Source of the DNA: Thauera humireducens
GTDB lineage: Bacteria; Pseudomonadota; Gammaproteobacteria; Burkholderiales; Rhodocyclaceae
Assembly (NCBI RefSeq): GCF_001051995.2
Contig: NZ_CP014646.1
Coordinates: forward strand, 2,046,001 to 2,110,000
Reading direction: 5' to 3'
DNA: 64,000 nucleotides
Shown here: positions 53,839 to 63,961 of the stretch, piece by piece
Position numbering within the stretch: position 1 is the stretch's first letter
Layout: every line of letters starts with the position of its first letter
Notes under the pieces: generated by a model
Told to the model about the DNA's origin: nothing
Database searches by the model: none
The model's input: only the letters and a program-made list of their open reading frames with translations
Program-made: the position numbers and the translations under genes

Positions 53839-55917
53839 ATGCAACGCGGCACCTCACGCGCCCTGTTCGAGCTGTTGAGCTCGATGCGCTTCGCCATCAG
53901 CCTGCTGACCATCCTGTCGATCGCCTCGGTGATCGGCACCGTCATCAAGCAGAACGAACCCTTCAACGCCTACCTGAACCAGTTTGGTCCGTTCTGGTTC
54001 CCCGTGTTCGACAAGCTGGGCCTGTACTCGGTCTACAACGCGCCCTGGTTCGTCGTCATCCTCGCCTTCCTCGTGCTGTCGACCTCGCTGTGCATCGTGC
54101 GCCAGACCGCGCCCATGCTGCGCGAGATGCGCCACTTCCGCGAGCATGCGCGCGAGGCTTCGCTGCGCCAGTTCGGCCACCAGGCGAGCTTTGCGCCCGC
54201 ACTCGAAGGGCCGGCCGCGGTGGAGCGTACCCAGGCCTACCTCACCCAGGCCGGCTTCCGTTTCCGCACCGATGCGCGGAGCGACGGCACGCTGGTGGCC
54301 GCCAAGCAGGGCAGCACGGGCCGCCTCGGCTACTTCCTCGCCCACGGCGCCATCGTGCTGATCTGCATCGGCGGCCTGCTCGACGGCGACCTGCCGCTGC
54401 GAATCCAGATGTGGGCCGGCGACAAGCAGCCCACCGCCGGCAACCAGCTCATCGCCGGCATTCCCGACGCGGCACGGATGAGCGAATCCAACCCGAGCTT
54501 CCGCGGCAACGTCTTCATCCCCGAGGGCCGCTCGGCGAACGTCGCGGTGCTCGCCGTCGGCGACAACATCCTGCTGCAGGAACTGCCGTTCACGATCTCG
54601 CTGAAGAAGTTCCACATCGACCACTACGAGAACGGGATGCCCAAGCGCTTCGCCAGCGACATCCTCGTCACCGACGACGAGAGCGGCGAGAGCTTCGAGC
54701 ACACGATCGAGGTGAACAAGCCGCTCGAACATCGCGGCATCACGCTGTACCAGTCGAGCTTCGACGACGGCGGCTCGATCCTCGAACTCGTCGGCCACAG
54801 CCTGCTGGTGGGTGAAGCCGGCAAGCTGCTCGAGTTCAAGGCCGAGGTCGGCGAAGCGCGCCGGATCGAACACCCGAAGTTCAAGTACACGCTCGAGCTG
54901 ACGAATTTCAGGGCCTTCAACGTCGAGGAAATGGGCGAAGGCGGCAATGCCACCGAGACCGCGCGCGGCATGGCCAGGCTGCAGGAGCACCTCGGCAGCG
55001 GCGCGAAGACGCCGCACGAGAAGGATCTGCGCAACATCGGCCCGAGCTACACCTTCAAGCTGCGCGACGAAGCCGGCCAGGCACGCGAGTTCCAGAACTA
55101 CATGCTGCCGATCGTGCAGGGCGGCCGCTGGTTCATGTACTCGGGTACGCGCGACGCCCAGTCCGAGCCCTTCCGCTACATCCGCCTGCCGCTGGACGAG
55201 GACGGCCGCATCGACACCTGGTTCGCGCTGCGTCAGATGATGTTCGATCCGGAGAATCGCGCCGAGATCGCCGCGCGCTTTGCCGCACGCAGCTTCGGCC
55301 TCGACGACGCCCGCGCCCAGATGCGCGATGCGCTGGCCCAGACCGCCGCCCACACGCTCACGCTGTTCGCCGACCGCGGCTACGAGTCGGTGGGCCGCTT
55401 CCTCGAGAGCACCGTCGCCGCGGGCGAACAGGAGCGCGCCGCCGACGTGTTCGTCAAGATCCTGCAGGGCCTCGCCTGGGAAGCCTGGGCGCTGGCGCGC
55501 GAGCGCAGCGGCATGACGCCGCTCGAGCTGAACCAGGCCCGCGCCCAGTACCTCAACGACACGCTGGCGGCGCTCTCGGACAGCCTCTTCTACGGCGTGC
55601 CGGTCTTCCTGCAGCTGATGTCGTACGAGGAACGCCAGGCCACGGTGCTGCAGGCGACCCGTTCGCCGGGCCAGCCGCTCGTTTACCTGGGTTCGCTGCT
55701 GCTGGTACTGGGCGTGTTCGCGATGCTGTACATCCGCGAACGTCGCCTGTTCGTGCTGCTGAAACCGAACGAGGCCCTAGTGGCGATGTCTTCGAACCGC
55801 AAGGCGATGGATGTGGACGAGACTTTCCAGCGCCACGTGGACGGCCTGCGCGCCGCTCTCGGCACCGCCCCGACCGACTCACCCCTTGCCGCAACCGACC
55901 CCGTCAGAGGTTCATGA
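53839..55917 (+). CDS. resB: Cytochrome c biogenesis protein ResB
   Basis: A 692-residue subunit of the System II (Ccs) haem lyase. Hydrophobic helices near residues 15-35, 70-90, 165-185 and 610-630 bracket a large periplasmic domain with PLEHRGITLYQSSFDDGG, a strongly conserved ResB stretch. With CcsB it exports haem and presents reduced apocytochrome thiols for attachment. ATG 53839 is used; an in-frame ATG at 53824 adds five residues. The stop overlaps ccsB by four bases. Confidence 0.94.
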   Translation: MQRGTSRALFELLSSMRFAISLLTILSIASVIGTVIKQNEPFNAYLNQFGPFWFPVFDKLGLYSVYNAPWFVVILAFLVLSTSLCIVRQTAPMLREMRHFREHAREASLRQFGHQASFAPALEGPAAVERTQAYLTQAGFRFRTDARSDGTLVAAKQGSTGRLGYFLAHGAIVLICIGGLLDGDLPLRIQMWAGDKQPTAGNQLIAGIPDAARMSESNPSFRGNVFIPEGRSANVAVLAVGDNILLQELPFTISLKKFHIDHYENGMPKRFASDILVTDDESGESFEHTIEVNKPLEHRGITLYQSSFDDGGSILELVGHSLLVGEAGKLLEFKAEVGEARRIEHPKFKYTLELTNFRAFNVEEMGEGGNATETARGMARLQEHLGSGAKTPHEKDLRNIGPSYTFKLRDEAGQAREFQNYMLPIVQGGRWFMYSGTRDAQSEPFRYIRLPLDEDGRIDTWFALRQMMFDPENRAEIAARFAARSFGLDDARAQMRDALAQTAAHTLTLFADRGYESVGRFLESTVAAGEQERAADVFVKILQGLAWEAWALARERSGMTPLELNQARAQYLNDTLAALSDSLFYGVPVFLQLMSYEERQATVLQATRSPGQPLVYLGSLLLVLGVFAMLYIRERRLFVLLKPNEALVAMSSNRKAMDVDETFQRHVDGLRAALGTAPTDSPLAATDPVRGS

Positions 55918-57098
55918 TGGACATCGCCCAGCCTCGCCCCTCCAGCCCGACCAACCTGCCGCCCGAGGCACTGCCCCCCCGGCGTCACTGGCTGCGCCAG
56001 CTCGGCGCGCTCGACTGGCTCTATGCCTTCGCCCTGGTGCTCGGTGCGATCTTCGCGCTGCGCGAGTACGGCGACTTCATGGATGTGTACGACAAGGGCA
56101 TCCTGATCCTGCACGTCCCGATCCTCGCCGCGATCGGCTGGCACTGGAAGGCCTTCCGCCCCTATCTCGCCGCCGTCACCGTGCTGTCGCTGACGGCGAT
56201 CTGGCTCTATCAGGGCGACCTTGCGCGTGCCGAGCAGACCTTCTTCCTGAAGTACCTGATCTCGAGCCAGACCGCGATCATGTGGATGAGCGCGCTCATC
56301 TTCATCGCCACCGGCGCCTACTGGCTGGGCCTGCTGGCGCGCTCGGACTTCGGCGACCGCACTGGCACGGCACTGACCTGGATCGCCGTCGTCATGGGCA
56401 CGACCGGCCTCTTCGTGCGCTGGTACGAGTCCTACCTGGTCGGCCCCGACGTCGGCCACATCCCGATCAGCAACCTGTACGAAGTCTTCGTGCTGTTCTC
56501 GCTGATGACCGCCCTGCTCTATCTGTACTACGAACTGCGCTACGCCACCCGCAAGCTGGGCGCCTTCGTGCTGCTGGTGATCTCGGCCGCGGTGGCCTTC
56601 CTGCTGTGGTACACCTTCACCCGCGGCGCACACGAGATCCAACCGCTGATCCCGGCGCTGCAGTCCTACTGGATGAAGGTCCACGTGCCGACCAACTTCA
56701 TCGGCTACGGCGCCTTCGCACTGGCAGCGATGGTGGGCAGCGCCTACCTGCTGGCCGAACGCGGCCTGCTCGCCTCGCGCCTGCCTGCGCTGCGGGTACT
56801 GGAAGACGTGATGTACAAGTCGATCGCGATCGGCTTCGCCTTCTTCACCATCGCCACCATTCTCGGCGCACTGTGGGCGGCCGAAGCCTGGGGCACCTAC
56901 TGGCAGTGGGACCCGAAGGAGACCTGGGCCCTGATCGTGTGGCTGAACTACGCCACCTGGCTGCACATGCGCCTCACCAAAGGCCTGCGCGGCGCGCTGC
57001 TGGCGTGGTGGGCAGTGGTCGGCCTGCTGGTGACGAGCTTCGCCTTCATCGGCGTCAACATGTTCCTGTCGGGCCTGCACTCCTACGGCGCGCTGTAA
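55914..57098 (+). CDS. ccsB: Cytochrome c biogenesis protein CcsB (haem-handling WWD-type subunit)
   Basis: A 394-residue polytopic protein of the CcmC/CcmF/CcsA family. The tryptophan-rich haem loop is clear (WGTYWQWDPKETWALIVWLNYATW). His residues suited to haem ligation include HVPTNFIGYG, LHM and LHSYGAL near the ends of helices. It moves haem to the periplasm for ligation to CxxCH motifs. The ATG overlaps the resB stop, so the two halves of the lyase are coupled. This machinery would also mature the TorA haem domain. Confidence 0.94.
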   Translation: MMDIAQPRPSSPTNLPPEALPPRRHWLRQLGALDWLYAFALVLGAIFALREYGDFMDVYDKGILILHVPILAAIGWHWKAFRPYLAAVTVLSLTAIWLYQGDLARAEQTFFLKYLISSQTAIMWMSALIFIATGAYWLGLLARSDFGDRTGTALTWIAVVMGTTGLFVRWYESYLVGPDVGHIPISNLYEVFVLFSLMTALLYLYYELRYATRKLGAFVLLVISAAVAFLLWYTFTRGAHEIQPLIPALQSYWMKVHVPTNFIGYGAFALAAMVGSAYLLAERGLLASRLPALRVLEDVMYKSIAIGFAFFTIATILGALWAAEAWGTYWQWDPKETWALIVWLNYATWLHMRLTKGLRGALLAWWAVVGLLVTSFAFIGVNMFLSGLHSYGAL

Positions 57099-57116
57099 GC
57101 CGCGCCAGGCCCTGCC

Positions 57117-57926
57117 TCATCCCTTGCGCGGACGGGACAGCCTGTCCAGTTCCGCCGCGCTGAATCCCGCCGCCCGCCGCGCCTCGATGTGGAGCGGCGG
57201 CTGCGGCCGCGGTGCGCGGAAGTCGTCGATCAGTTGCAGGTAGGTCGCCTCCGGCTCCAGCCCGCGCGCAGCGCACTGCTGGCGAAACCAGCGGTCGCCG
57301 ATGGCGACGTGGCCGATCTCGTCGCGCAGGATGATCTCCAGCACGGCAACGCTCTCTGTATCGCCGATCGCCTTCAGCTTCTTCATGATCGGCGGCGTCG
57401 CATCCAGCCCGCGCGCCTCCAGCACCCGTGGCACCAGCGCCATCCGCGCGAGCAGGTCGTGCGCCGTGCGGCAGGCCATGTCCCACAGGCCGTCGTGCGC
57501 GGGAAAATCGCCGTAATCGAAGCCCAGCGCCTGCAGGCGCGCCACCACCAGCCCGAAGTGATCGGCCTCCTCGGCCGCGACCTTGAGCCAGTCGTCGTGG
57601 AAGGCGGTCGGCTGGCCGCGGAAGCGATGCACGCAGTCGAGCGCGAGGTTGATCGCGTTGAACTCGATGTGCGCAATTGCGTGCAGCAGCGCAGCATGGC
57701 CTTCGCGACTCCCGGGACGGCGCCCCGCCAACTGTGCCGGCGACACGAGTTCGGGCCGCGCCGGACGCCCCGGCTCGCGCAGCGGCTCGACGATGTCGGC
57801 CGCGCGCGTCACGACCCGCGTTCCCGCCAACCAGTCCGCGCGCAGCGCAGTTGTCGACGCGCATTTCTGCCGGGGGTCGCTGATCATCAGGGCGGCCAGC
57901 GCCGCATCATGTACCGAGGCTTGCAT
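57117..57926 (-). CDS. DUF455 ferritin-like protein
   Basis: A 269-residue helical protein. HIEFNAINLALDCVHRF, KVAAEEADHFGLV and ILRDEIGHVAIGDRWFR give the E-x-x-H / E / E-x-x-H pattern of ferritin-like carboxylate-bridged diiron sites, and together they mark DUF455. The reaction is unknown. It ends 18 bp from the convergent ccsB stop and is divergent from moeA. The start at 57926 is the first ATG with a conserved-looking N-terminus. Confidence 0.82.
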   Translation of the reverse strand: MQASVHDAALAALMISDPRQKCASTTALRADWLAGTRVVTRAADIVEPLREPGRPARPELVSPAQLAGRRPGSREGHAALLHAIAHIEFNAINLALDCVHRFRGQPTAFHDDWLKVAAEEADHFGLVVARLQALGFDYGDFPAHDGLWDMACRTAHDLLARMALVPRVLEARGLDATPPIMKKLKAIGDTESVAVLEIILRDEIGHVAIGDRWFRQQCAARGLEPEATYLQLIDDFRAPRPQPPLHIEARRAAGFSAAELDRLSRPRKG

Positions 57927-58055
57927 GGGCGCGGAGTCTAGCAAAAGCCCGCCCCTGCGGCGCCATCGTCGCCGTGCATCCACACCCGGGCCGCCAATGT
58001 GGGAAAATGGCGGCCGTCGCGACCCAGCCGGGTCGCCCCTCCCGGACCCACGCAG

Positions 58056-59306
58056 ATGACTCAGTCCACTTCTGGCGGCGACGCGGGACGCAATTTCCTG
58101 AGTGTCGCCGATGCACGCAGCCTGATCCTCGATGCCCTGTCGCCGATCGACGGCTGGGAGCGTGTCGCGGTACGCGCTGCGCTCGGCCGCGTGCTGGCGC
58201 GCGACGTGATCGCGCCCTACAACGTGCCGGCGCATGACAATTCCGCGATGGACGGCTACGCCGTGCGCGCCGCCGACCTCGCGTCCGACGCGGAAACTGC
58301 GCTGGCGGTGGTTGGCACCGCCTTCGCCGGACGCCCGTTCTCGGGCATCGTCGGGCCCGGCCAGGCCGTACGCATCATGACCGGCGCCGCAATCCCGCAG
58401 GGCGCGGACACCATTGTCGTGCAGGAAGTCGCCCGCCGCGAACACGACCGCGTCTTCGTCCCCACCGGCCAGAAGCGGGGCCAGAACCTTCGCCATGCCG
58501 GCGAGGATCTTGCCGAAGGCAGCATCGCCCTGGCGGCCGGCACGCTCTGCGGCCCGGCGGAACTCGGCCTGATCGCCTCGCTCGGCATCGCCGAGGTCGT
58601 CGTGCAGCGCCGCCTGCGCGTGGCCTTCTTCTCCACCGGCGACGAGATCGCATCCATCGGCCGGCCGCTGGCGCCGGGCGAGGTCTACGACAGCAACCGC
58701 TACACGCTGTTCGGTGCGCTCTCGCGCCTGGGCTGCGAACTGCTCGACATGGGCGTCATTCCCGACGAGCCGGCCGCGCTCGAGGCTGCCTTCCGCGACG
58801 CCTCGCTGGCAGCCGACGTCATCATCACCAGTGGCGGCGTATCGGTCGGCGAGGCCGATTTCATCCGCGAGATGATGGCGCGCATGGGCGAAGTCTCGTT
58901 CTGGAAGCTCGCGATCAAGCCCGGCCGGCCGATGGCCTTCGGCCGTATCGGCAAGGCCATGCTGTTCGGCCTGCCCGGCAACCCGGTCGCAGTGCTGGTG
59001 ACCTTCTACCAGTTCGTGCAGGACGCGCTGCTGACACTGATGGGCGTCACCCCGCTGCCGCCGGCCGAACGCTTCGCGGTCCGCGCCGACTTCGCCCTGC
59101 GCAAGCAACCCGGCCGCGTCGAGTACCTGCGCGGACGCCTGCAGCGCGACGGCGCCGAGCTCTCGGTCGCCATCGCTGGCGCCCAGGGCTCGGGCGTGCT
59201 GCGTTCGATGTCCGAAGCCGACTGTTTCATCGTGCTGCCGGAAGACTGCACCGCGGTGCAGCCCGGCGACGCTGTTTTCGTACAACCTTTCAATGGCCTG
59301 GTCTGA
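58056..59306 (+). CDS. moeA: Molybdopterin molybdenumtransferase
   Basis: A 416-residue MoeA that inserts molybdate into adenylylated molybdopterin. Diagnostic runs are [39 protein letters not shown] and [19 protein letters not shown], and [15 protein letters not shown]. It completes, with mog, the late steps of cofactor synthesis needed by TorA and MsrP. ATG 58056 is used. The end overlaps a longer rpiA reading frame, but the preferred rpiA start is 16 bp beyond the stop. Confidence 0.95.
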   Translation: MTQSTSGGDAGRNFLSVADARSLILDALSPIDGWERVAVRAALGRVLARDVIAPYNVPAHDNSAMDGYAVRAADLASDAETALAVVGTAFAGRPFSGIVGPGQAVRIMTGAAIPQGADTIVVQEVARREHDRVFVPTGQKRGQNLRHAGEDLAEGSIALAAGTLCGPAELGLIASLGIAEVVVQRRLRVAFFSTGDEIASIGRPLAPGEVYDSNRYTLFGALSRLGCELLDMGVIPDEPAALEAAFRDASLAADVIITSGGVSVGEADFIREMMARMGEVSFWKLAIKPGRPMAFGRIGKAMLFGLPGNPVAVLVTFYQFVQDALLTLMGVTPLPPAERFAVRADFALRKQPGRVEYLRGRLQRDGAELSVAIAGAQGSGVLRSMSEADCFIVLPEDCTAVQPGDAVFVQPFNGLV

Positions 59307-59322
59307 GAACCGGGAAACACAC

Positions 59323-59985
59323 ATGACCCAGGACGAACTCAAGAAAGCCGCCGCCCTCGCCGCCCTCGACTACATCGAGGGCGGCAGCATCGTCGGCGTC
59401 GGTACCGGCTCGACCGTCAATCATTTCATCGACGGCCTGGCCGGGATGCGCGACCGCATCCGCGGCGCCGTCTCCAGCTCCGAGGCGAGCTCGAAGCGCC
59501 TCGCCGCACACGGCATCCAGGTGTTCGATCTCAACGACATCGACAGCATCCCGGTGTATGTCGACGGCGCAGACGAGATCGACGGCAGTTTTGCGATGAT
59601 CAAGGGCGGCGGCGGCGCGCTGACGCGGGAGAAAATCGTCGCCGCGGTGTCGAAGCGCTTCATCTGCATCTGCGACGCCAGCAAGCGGGTCCTCACCCTG
59701 GGCCGCTTCCCGCTTCCGGTCGAAGTCATCCCGATGGCACGCAGCCACGTCGCCCGCGAACTCGCCCGCCTCGGCGGCGAACCGCGGCTGCGCGAAGACT
59801 TCGTCACCGACAACGGCAACCTGATCCTGGACGTCCACGGACTGGCGATCAGCGACCCCGTCGGCACCGAGACCCGCGTCAACCAGATCGTCGGCGTCGT
59901 CACCAACGGTCTCTTCGCCGAGCGCGGCGCCGACCTGCTGCTGCTCGCCGGCAGCCACGGCGTGGAACGGCTGCAGCGCCCCTGA
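59323..59985 (+). CDS. rpiA: Ribose-5-phosphate isomerase A
   Basis: A 220-residue enzyme interconverting ribose 5-phosphate and ribulose 5-phosphate. [14 protein letters not shown] binds phosphate, YVDGADEID has the catalytic Asp residues, and [15 protein letters not shown] the catalytic Glu and Lys. ATG 59323 ([11 protein letters not shown]) gives the canonical N-terminus. An in-frame ATG at 59293 would overlap moeA. Confidence 0.95.
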   Translation: MTQDELKKAAALAALDYIEGGSIVGVGTGSTVNHFIDGLAGMRDRIRGAVSSSEASSKRLAAHGIQVFDLNDIDSIPVYVDGADEIDGSFAMIKGGGGALTREKIVAAVSKRFICICDASKRVLTLGRFPLPVEVIPMARSHVARELARLGGEPRLREDFVTDNGNLILDVHGLAISDPVGTETRVNQIVGVVTNGLFAERGADLLLLAGSHGVERLQRP

Positions 59986-60081
59986 CCCGGTGCCGCAGAG
60001 GTTTCAGCGGGATGACTTGCAACAAAACCTTAACCTTGTGCTGCTAGCCTCCATGCTTCTCTCGAACGGATCACGGCGAAG

Positions 60082-60777
60082 ATGACGCAACACACCTACA
60101 AGCAGTTCAACGTCGAACTGGAAGAAATCCGCAGCGGCGTGCTGCAAATGGGCGGACTGGTCGAATCACAGGTCAAGAACGCGCTGGAAGGCCTGCGCAC
60201 CGGCGACCTCGCCCTGCTCGACCAGATCATCGACGAGGACCAGCGCGTCAATCTGATGCAGAAGGAACTCGACGTCGAGTGCAACCACATCATCGCCAAG
60301 CGCCAACCGGCCGCGGTCGACCTGCGCCTGGTGATGACCGTCATCAAGTCGGTTGGCGACCTCGAACGCATCGGCGACGAAGCCAAGAAAATCGCCAAGG
60401 CCGCAAAGCGCCTTCATTCGAGCGAAGTCACCTTCACGCCGCGCGTCGACCTGTCGCATGCCGCCCAGCTCGCACTGTCGATGCTGCATTCGTCACTTGA
60501 CGCCTTCGCCCGTGCCGACGCCAGCGTCGCCCCGCGCATCAAACGCCAGGATGCCGAAGTGGACGCGAACTTCAAGGCGACCATGCGCCAGCTGATTACC
60601 TACATGATGGAAGACCCGCGCACGATCACCAACAGCATCGAGCTGCTGTTCGCCGCCAAGGCGATCGAACGCGTCGGCGACCACGCGATGAATATCGCCG
60701 AATACGTTGTCTTCCTCGTGGAGGGCGAGGACGTGCGCTACGCGAAGGCCGAAGCCCGCCTCGGCGACAAGAGCTGA
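60082..60777 (+). CDS. phoU: Phosphate transport/signalling regulator PhoU
   Basis: A 231-residue, all-helical protein with the two PhoU repeats. Each has the E/D-x-x-D metal-cluster motif: VKSVGDLERIGDEAKKIA in the first repeat and FAAKAIERVGDHAMNIAEYV in the second. PhoU links the Pst transporter to PhoR and restrains the Pho response. No pst or phoBR genes are adjacent, so it stands alone here. No convincing Pho box is seen upstream. A bidirectional terminator follows. Confidence 0.95.
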   Translation: MTQHTYKQFNVELEEIRSGVLQMGGLVESQVKNALEGLRTGDLALLDQIIDEDQRVNLMQKELDVECNHIIAKRQPAAVDLRLVMTVIKSVGDLERIGDEAKKIAKAAKRLHSSEVTFTPRVDLSHAAQLALSMLHSSLDAFARADASVAPRIKRQDAEVDANFKATMRQLITYMMEDPRTITNSIELLFAAKAIERVGDHAMNIAEYVVFLVEGEDVRYAKAEARLGDKS

Positions 60778-60816
60778 CACGCACAGCAACCGCCCGACTT
60801 ACGGCCGCAGACAGTA

Positions 60817-60847
60817 AAAGAGGGATGGCTCAGCCACCCCTCTTTTG
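60817..60847. terminator. Bidirectional terminator between phoU and yggX
   Basis: The outer stem AAAAGAGGG/CCCTCTTTT and inner stem TGGC/GCCA pair around a C-A mismatch, giving T-runs on both strands. It lies in the gap between the convergent phoU and yggX genes. Confidence 0.85.
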
Positions 60848-60888
60848 CTTTGCAGTGCGTGCGACGGACAGCGCCCGCCGCCCACGCC

Positions 60889-61161
60889 TTACTGCGCGGG
60901 CGGAACGTAGCCGCTGATCTGGTCGGCGCCGCCTTCGAAGAAGTGCTTCTCCATCTGCTCCGCCAGGTACTTGCGCGCACGCGCGTCCATCAGGTTCAGG
61001 CGGTTCTCGTTGATCAGCATGGTCTGGTACTTGACCCATTGCTGCCACGCCTCCTTCGACACATTGTCGAAGATGCGCTTACCGAGCGCGCCCGGCACCG
61101 GGGGAAGATCCAGGCCTTCCGCCTCGCGACCGAGTTTCACGCAGTTAACCATGCGAGCCAT
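60889..61161 (-). CDS. yggX: Probable Fe(2+)-trafficking protein YggX
   Basis: A 90-residue protein of the YggX family, which protects Fe-S proteins from oxidation. [18 protein letters not shown] carries the conserved Cys7, followed by [20 protein letters not shown] and [25 protein letters not shown] 61161 is chosen because AGAGGA is six bases upstream. ATG 61167 overlaps the GGDEF gene's stop but would have no room for the ribosome-binding site. Likely co-transcribed with the upstream argA-GGDEF pair. Confidence 0.93.
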   Translation of the reverse strand: MARMVNCVKLGREAEGLDLPPVPGALGKRIFDNVSKEAWQQWVKYQTMLINENRLNLMDARARKYLAEQMEKHFFEGGADQISGYVPPAQ

Positions 61162-61163
61162 GT

Positions 61164-62606
61164 TCATTCCTCTCTGCTATCGGGTTCATCGGAGCTCGAA
61201 GCCCGCATTCTAGCGGATTCACCCGCCGTCCTCGCGGACAGCGTCCAGCGATTGCGCCCCTCGGACTTCGAGCGGTACATGGCCTCGTCCGCCGCCGCGA
61301 TCAGTGCCTCGGCGTCGAGCCCGTTGTCGGGGAAGACGGCGATGCCGATGCTCGCCGTCACACCCGCGTCCTTGCCCTCGAAACAGAAGCGCAATCCGGC
61401 GACGGTCTCGCGCAACCGGCCCGCCAGCTCGGCCAACTCATCGATCTGGGCATCGGGCACCAGCATCGCGAACTCGTCGCCACCGATGCGGAAGAACATC
61501 TCGTGCCGGCGCACGATGCGGCTGACACGCTCGGCAAGTCGCACCAGCACCTCGTCGCCGGCCTGGTGTCCGAAGGCATCGTTGATCGGCTTGAAACCAT
61601 CGAGATCGATGCCGAGCAGGCCCACCGCGTGCCCGCGCCGGCTCGCATCGGCCAGCGTCCGCTCGAGCTCCTCGTGGAAACGACGGCGGTTGTACAGGTT
61701 GGTGAGCGGATCGCGCTCGGCCATCTCGACCAGTCGCGCCGAGATGCGGCGCGCCTCGGTGACGTCCTCGTAGATCCACACGCGCCCGATGCCATGCCCC
61801 TCGACCGATCCCTCGACCACCGCCGAGCGATCGGTGACGATGCGCCCGTCGACGAGGCGGAACTCGAATGCATCGCTGACGCCCTGGCGCCGCTCGACCA
61901 CCTCCGCGACGTGGGCGAAATAGGCATCCGGATCGGCAAGCTGCGGCCTCACCGTCTCCTGCACCACACTTTCGCGCGTGCCGATCAGGTGGGCATCCGG
62001 CGGATAGCCCCAGATCTCGAGCATGGCGCGGTTGTAATACAGCACGCGCTTGTCCTGATCCATGAAGAGGATGCCGAGCCGGATCAGGTTGAGCAGCGCG
62101 GCCAGGCGCTGGCGCTCGTCGTTGCTGCGCAGCAGGTAGTGTTCACGCAGCGCCTGCGCGCGGCGCAGTTCGGTGACGGTCTCCAGCAGCTTGTACTCGG
62201 TCTGCTTGCGCGCCTGGATGTCCTCTGCCGACAGGCGCAAACGCCAGTGGCCGCCGCTGTCCACGCGCCGCCAGTGCGACGCGACCCAGGCCGTCTCGCC
62301 GTCACGCCGCACGAACCGCAACTCGAAATCCTGCGGCAGGCCGTCTGCGGCAAGCTGCGCCACGGCCCGCGTGCAGTGCGCACGGTCGGACTCGTGGACG
62401 ATCAGCGCGAACAGATCCTGCGCGACGAGACAGTCAGCGGGCGCATAACCGGTGACCCGCTCGATCGAGGGGCTGATCCACAACAGCCGAAGCTGCTCGT
62501 CGAACAGCGCCTCGACACCGTGCACACCCTCGGCCACCTGGCGACAGTAATCGTCCTGGGCGTTGACCGCCTCGTCTGACGCAGCGCGCTTGGGCCACAG
62601 GATCAT
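61164..62606 (-). CDS. PAS-PAS-GGDEF diguanylate cyclase
   Basis: A 480-residue cytosolic signalling protein. Two PAS domains (about residues 20-140 and 165-290) are joined by a helical linker. A GGDEF domain follows (about 300-470) with [16 protein letters not shown], the exact active site RIGGDEF, and SIGIAVFP, so it should make cyclic di-GMP. The inhibitory I-site position reads Arg-Arg-His-Glu rather than RxxD, so feedback inhibition may be weaker. No transmembrane segments; the PAS ligand is unknown. ATG overlaps the argA stop (ATGA). Confidence 0.9.
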   Translation of the reverse strand: MILWPKRAASDEAVNAQDDYCRQVAEGVHGVEALFDEQLRLLWISPSIERVTGYAPADCLVAQDLFALIVHESDRAHCTRAVAQLAADGLPQDFELRFVRRDGETAWVASHWRRVDSGGHWRLRLSAEDIQARKQTEYKLLETVTELRRAQALREHYLLRSNDERQRLAALLNLIRLGILFMDQDKRVLYYNRAMLEIWGYPPDAHLIGTRESVVQETVRPQLADPDAYFAHVAEVVERRQGVSDAFEFRLVDGRIVTDRSAVVEGSVEGHGIGRVWIYEDVTEARRISARLVEMAERDPLTNLYNRRRFHEELERTLADASRRGHAVGLLGIDLDGFKPINDAFGHQAGDEVLVRLAERVSRIVRRHEMFFRIGGDEFAMLVPDAQIDELAELAGRLRETVAGLRFCFEGKDAGVTASIGIAVFPDNGLDAEALIAAADEAMYRSKSEGRNRWTLSARTAGESARMRASSSDEPDSREE

Positions 62607-63961
62607 AGGGACTTCACGAAGACCTTGGAGCGCCGCTGGAAGTTGTAAAGCTCCCGCTTCTGACGCGGCAAGGCCTCGGGACCGATCTCGTTGAAGCCGC
62701 GCTCGCGGAACCAGTGCGCGGTGCGCGTCGTGAGCACGAACAGACGCTCGAGGCGCTGAACACGGGCACGACGCTCGATGCGCTTGAGCAGCTGGTCGCC
62801 GAGGCCCGCCCGGCGGTACTCCGGCGTCACCGCAAGGCAGGCGAGTTCGGCCGCGTTGTCTTCCGAGAACGGATACAGCGCCGCGCAACCCACCAGCACG
62901 CCATCGTGCTCGACCACGGTGAAGCGCTCGATCTCCTGTTCGAGCAGCTCGCGCCCGCGACGCACGAGCGTACCGTCCGCCTCCATCGGCGAGATGAGCG
63001 AGACCAGCGCGGCCACGTCATCGACCGTCGCCTCGCGCAGGCGGAACAGCGGGTCGCGCGACACCACCGTCCCGACGCCGGCATGGGTGAAGAACTCGAG
63101 CAGCAGGCCGCCGTCCTTGTCACGATCGATCAGGTGGCAGCGCGCCACGCCACGCCGCACCGCGCGGATCGCACAGGGCAGGAAGAGATGGAGGTCCTCG
63201 GTCAGCCCTTCGCCGGTCTCGATCTTGGACTGCGCCTCGTCGGCCGTGACCGACTCGACGAGCTGGCCCTCGGCGTCGAGCAGGCCGGGCGCATCGCACA
63301 GGTAGATGAGCTTTTCGGCCTTCAGCGCCACCGCGACCGCCTCGGCCACCTCCTCCATCGCGAGATTGAAGATCTCGCCCGCTGGCGAGACGCCGAGCGG
63401 CGTGATCAGCACCACGTTCTGCTGGTCGAGGTCGGCGTTGATCTCCTCGGCGATGATCTTGCGCACAGCGCCGGTGAACTGGTAGTCGACCCCATCAACC
63501 ACGCCGAAGGGACGCGCAGTGATGAAGTTGCCGCCGGTGACGCGCATGTAGCTACCGGCCATCGGCGTGTTCGGCAGGCCCTGCGACAGCAGCGCCTCGA
63601 CCTCGAAACGCGTCACCGCCATGGCGGATTTGACGCACTCCAGCGCCTCGGCATCGGTCACGCGCAATCCGTGGTGGAAACGCGGTTCCAGCCCGCGCCG
63701 CGCCAACTCGACGTCGATCTGCGGCCGCGCCCCATGCACCAGCACCAGGCGGATGCCCAGCGCCGCGAGCAGATTGCAGTCGTAGGCCAGGCTTTGCGCG
63801 CGCTCGCCCGCCGCCACCTCGCCGCCGAAGCCGACGACGAAGGTCTTGCCGCGAAAGGCGTGGATGTAGGGGGCCGCGCCGCGCACCCAGGCGACGAACT
63901 GCGAGGTGGGATCCTCGGTCGCCGGCACGGCCGGCATGGCGGGTTTCGATTCAGCGTTCAC
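62603..63961 (-). CDS. argA: Amino-acid N-acetyltransferase (N-acetylglutamate synthase)
   Basis: A 452-residue ArgA making N-acetylglutamate, the first step of arginine synthesis. The N-terminal amino-acid-kinase-like domain (about 15-290: VVGFGGEVAAGE, LVLVHGARPQID, INADLDQQNVVLITPLG) carries arginine feedback. The C-terminal GNAT domain has LAVTPEYRRAGLGDQLLKRIE. Start is GTG at 63961, close to the window edge. It heads a coupled run with the GGDEF and yggX genes, an odd mixture of pathways. Confidence 0.93.
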   Translation of the reverse strand: MNAESKPAMPAVPATEDPTSQFVAWVRGAAPYIHAFRGKTFVVGFGGEVAAGERAQSLAYDCNLLAALGIRLVLVHGARPQIDVELARRGLEPRFHHGLRVTDAEALECVKSAMAVTRFEVEALLSQGLPNTPMAGSYMRVTGGNFITARPFGVVDGVDYQFTGAVRKIIAEEINADLDQQNVVLITPLGVSPAGEIFNLAMEEVAEAVAVALKAEKLIYLCDAPGLLDAEGQLVESVTADEAQSKIETGEGLTEDLHLFLPCAIRAVRRGVARCHLIDRDKDGGLLLEFFTHAGVGTVVSRDPLFRLREATVDDVAALVSLISPMEADGTLVRRGRELLEQEIERFTVVEHDGVLVGCAALYPFSEDNAAELACLAVTPEYRRAGLGDQLLKRIERRARVQRLERLFVLTTRTAHWFRERGFNEIGPEALPRQKRELYNFQRRSKVFVKSL

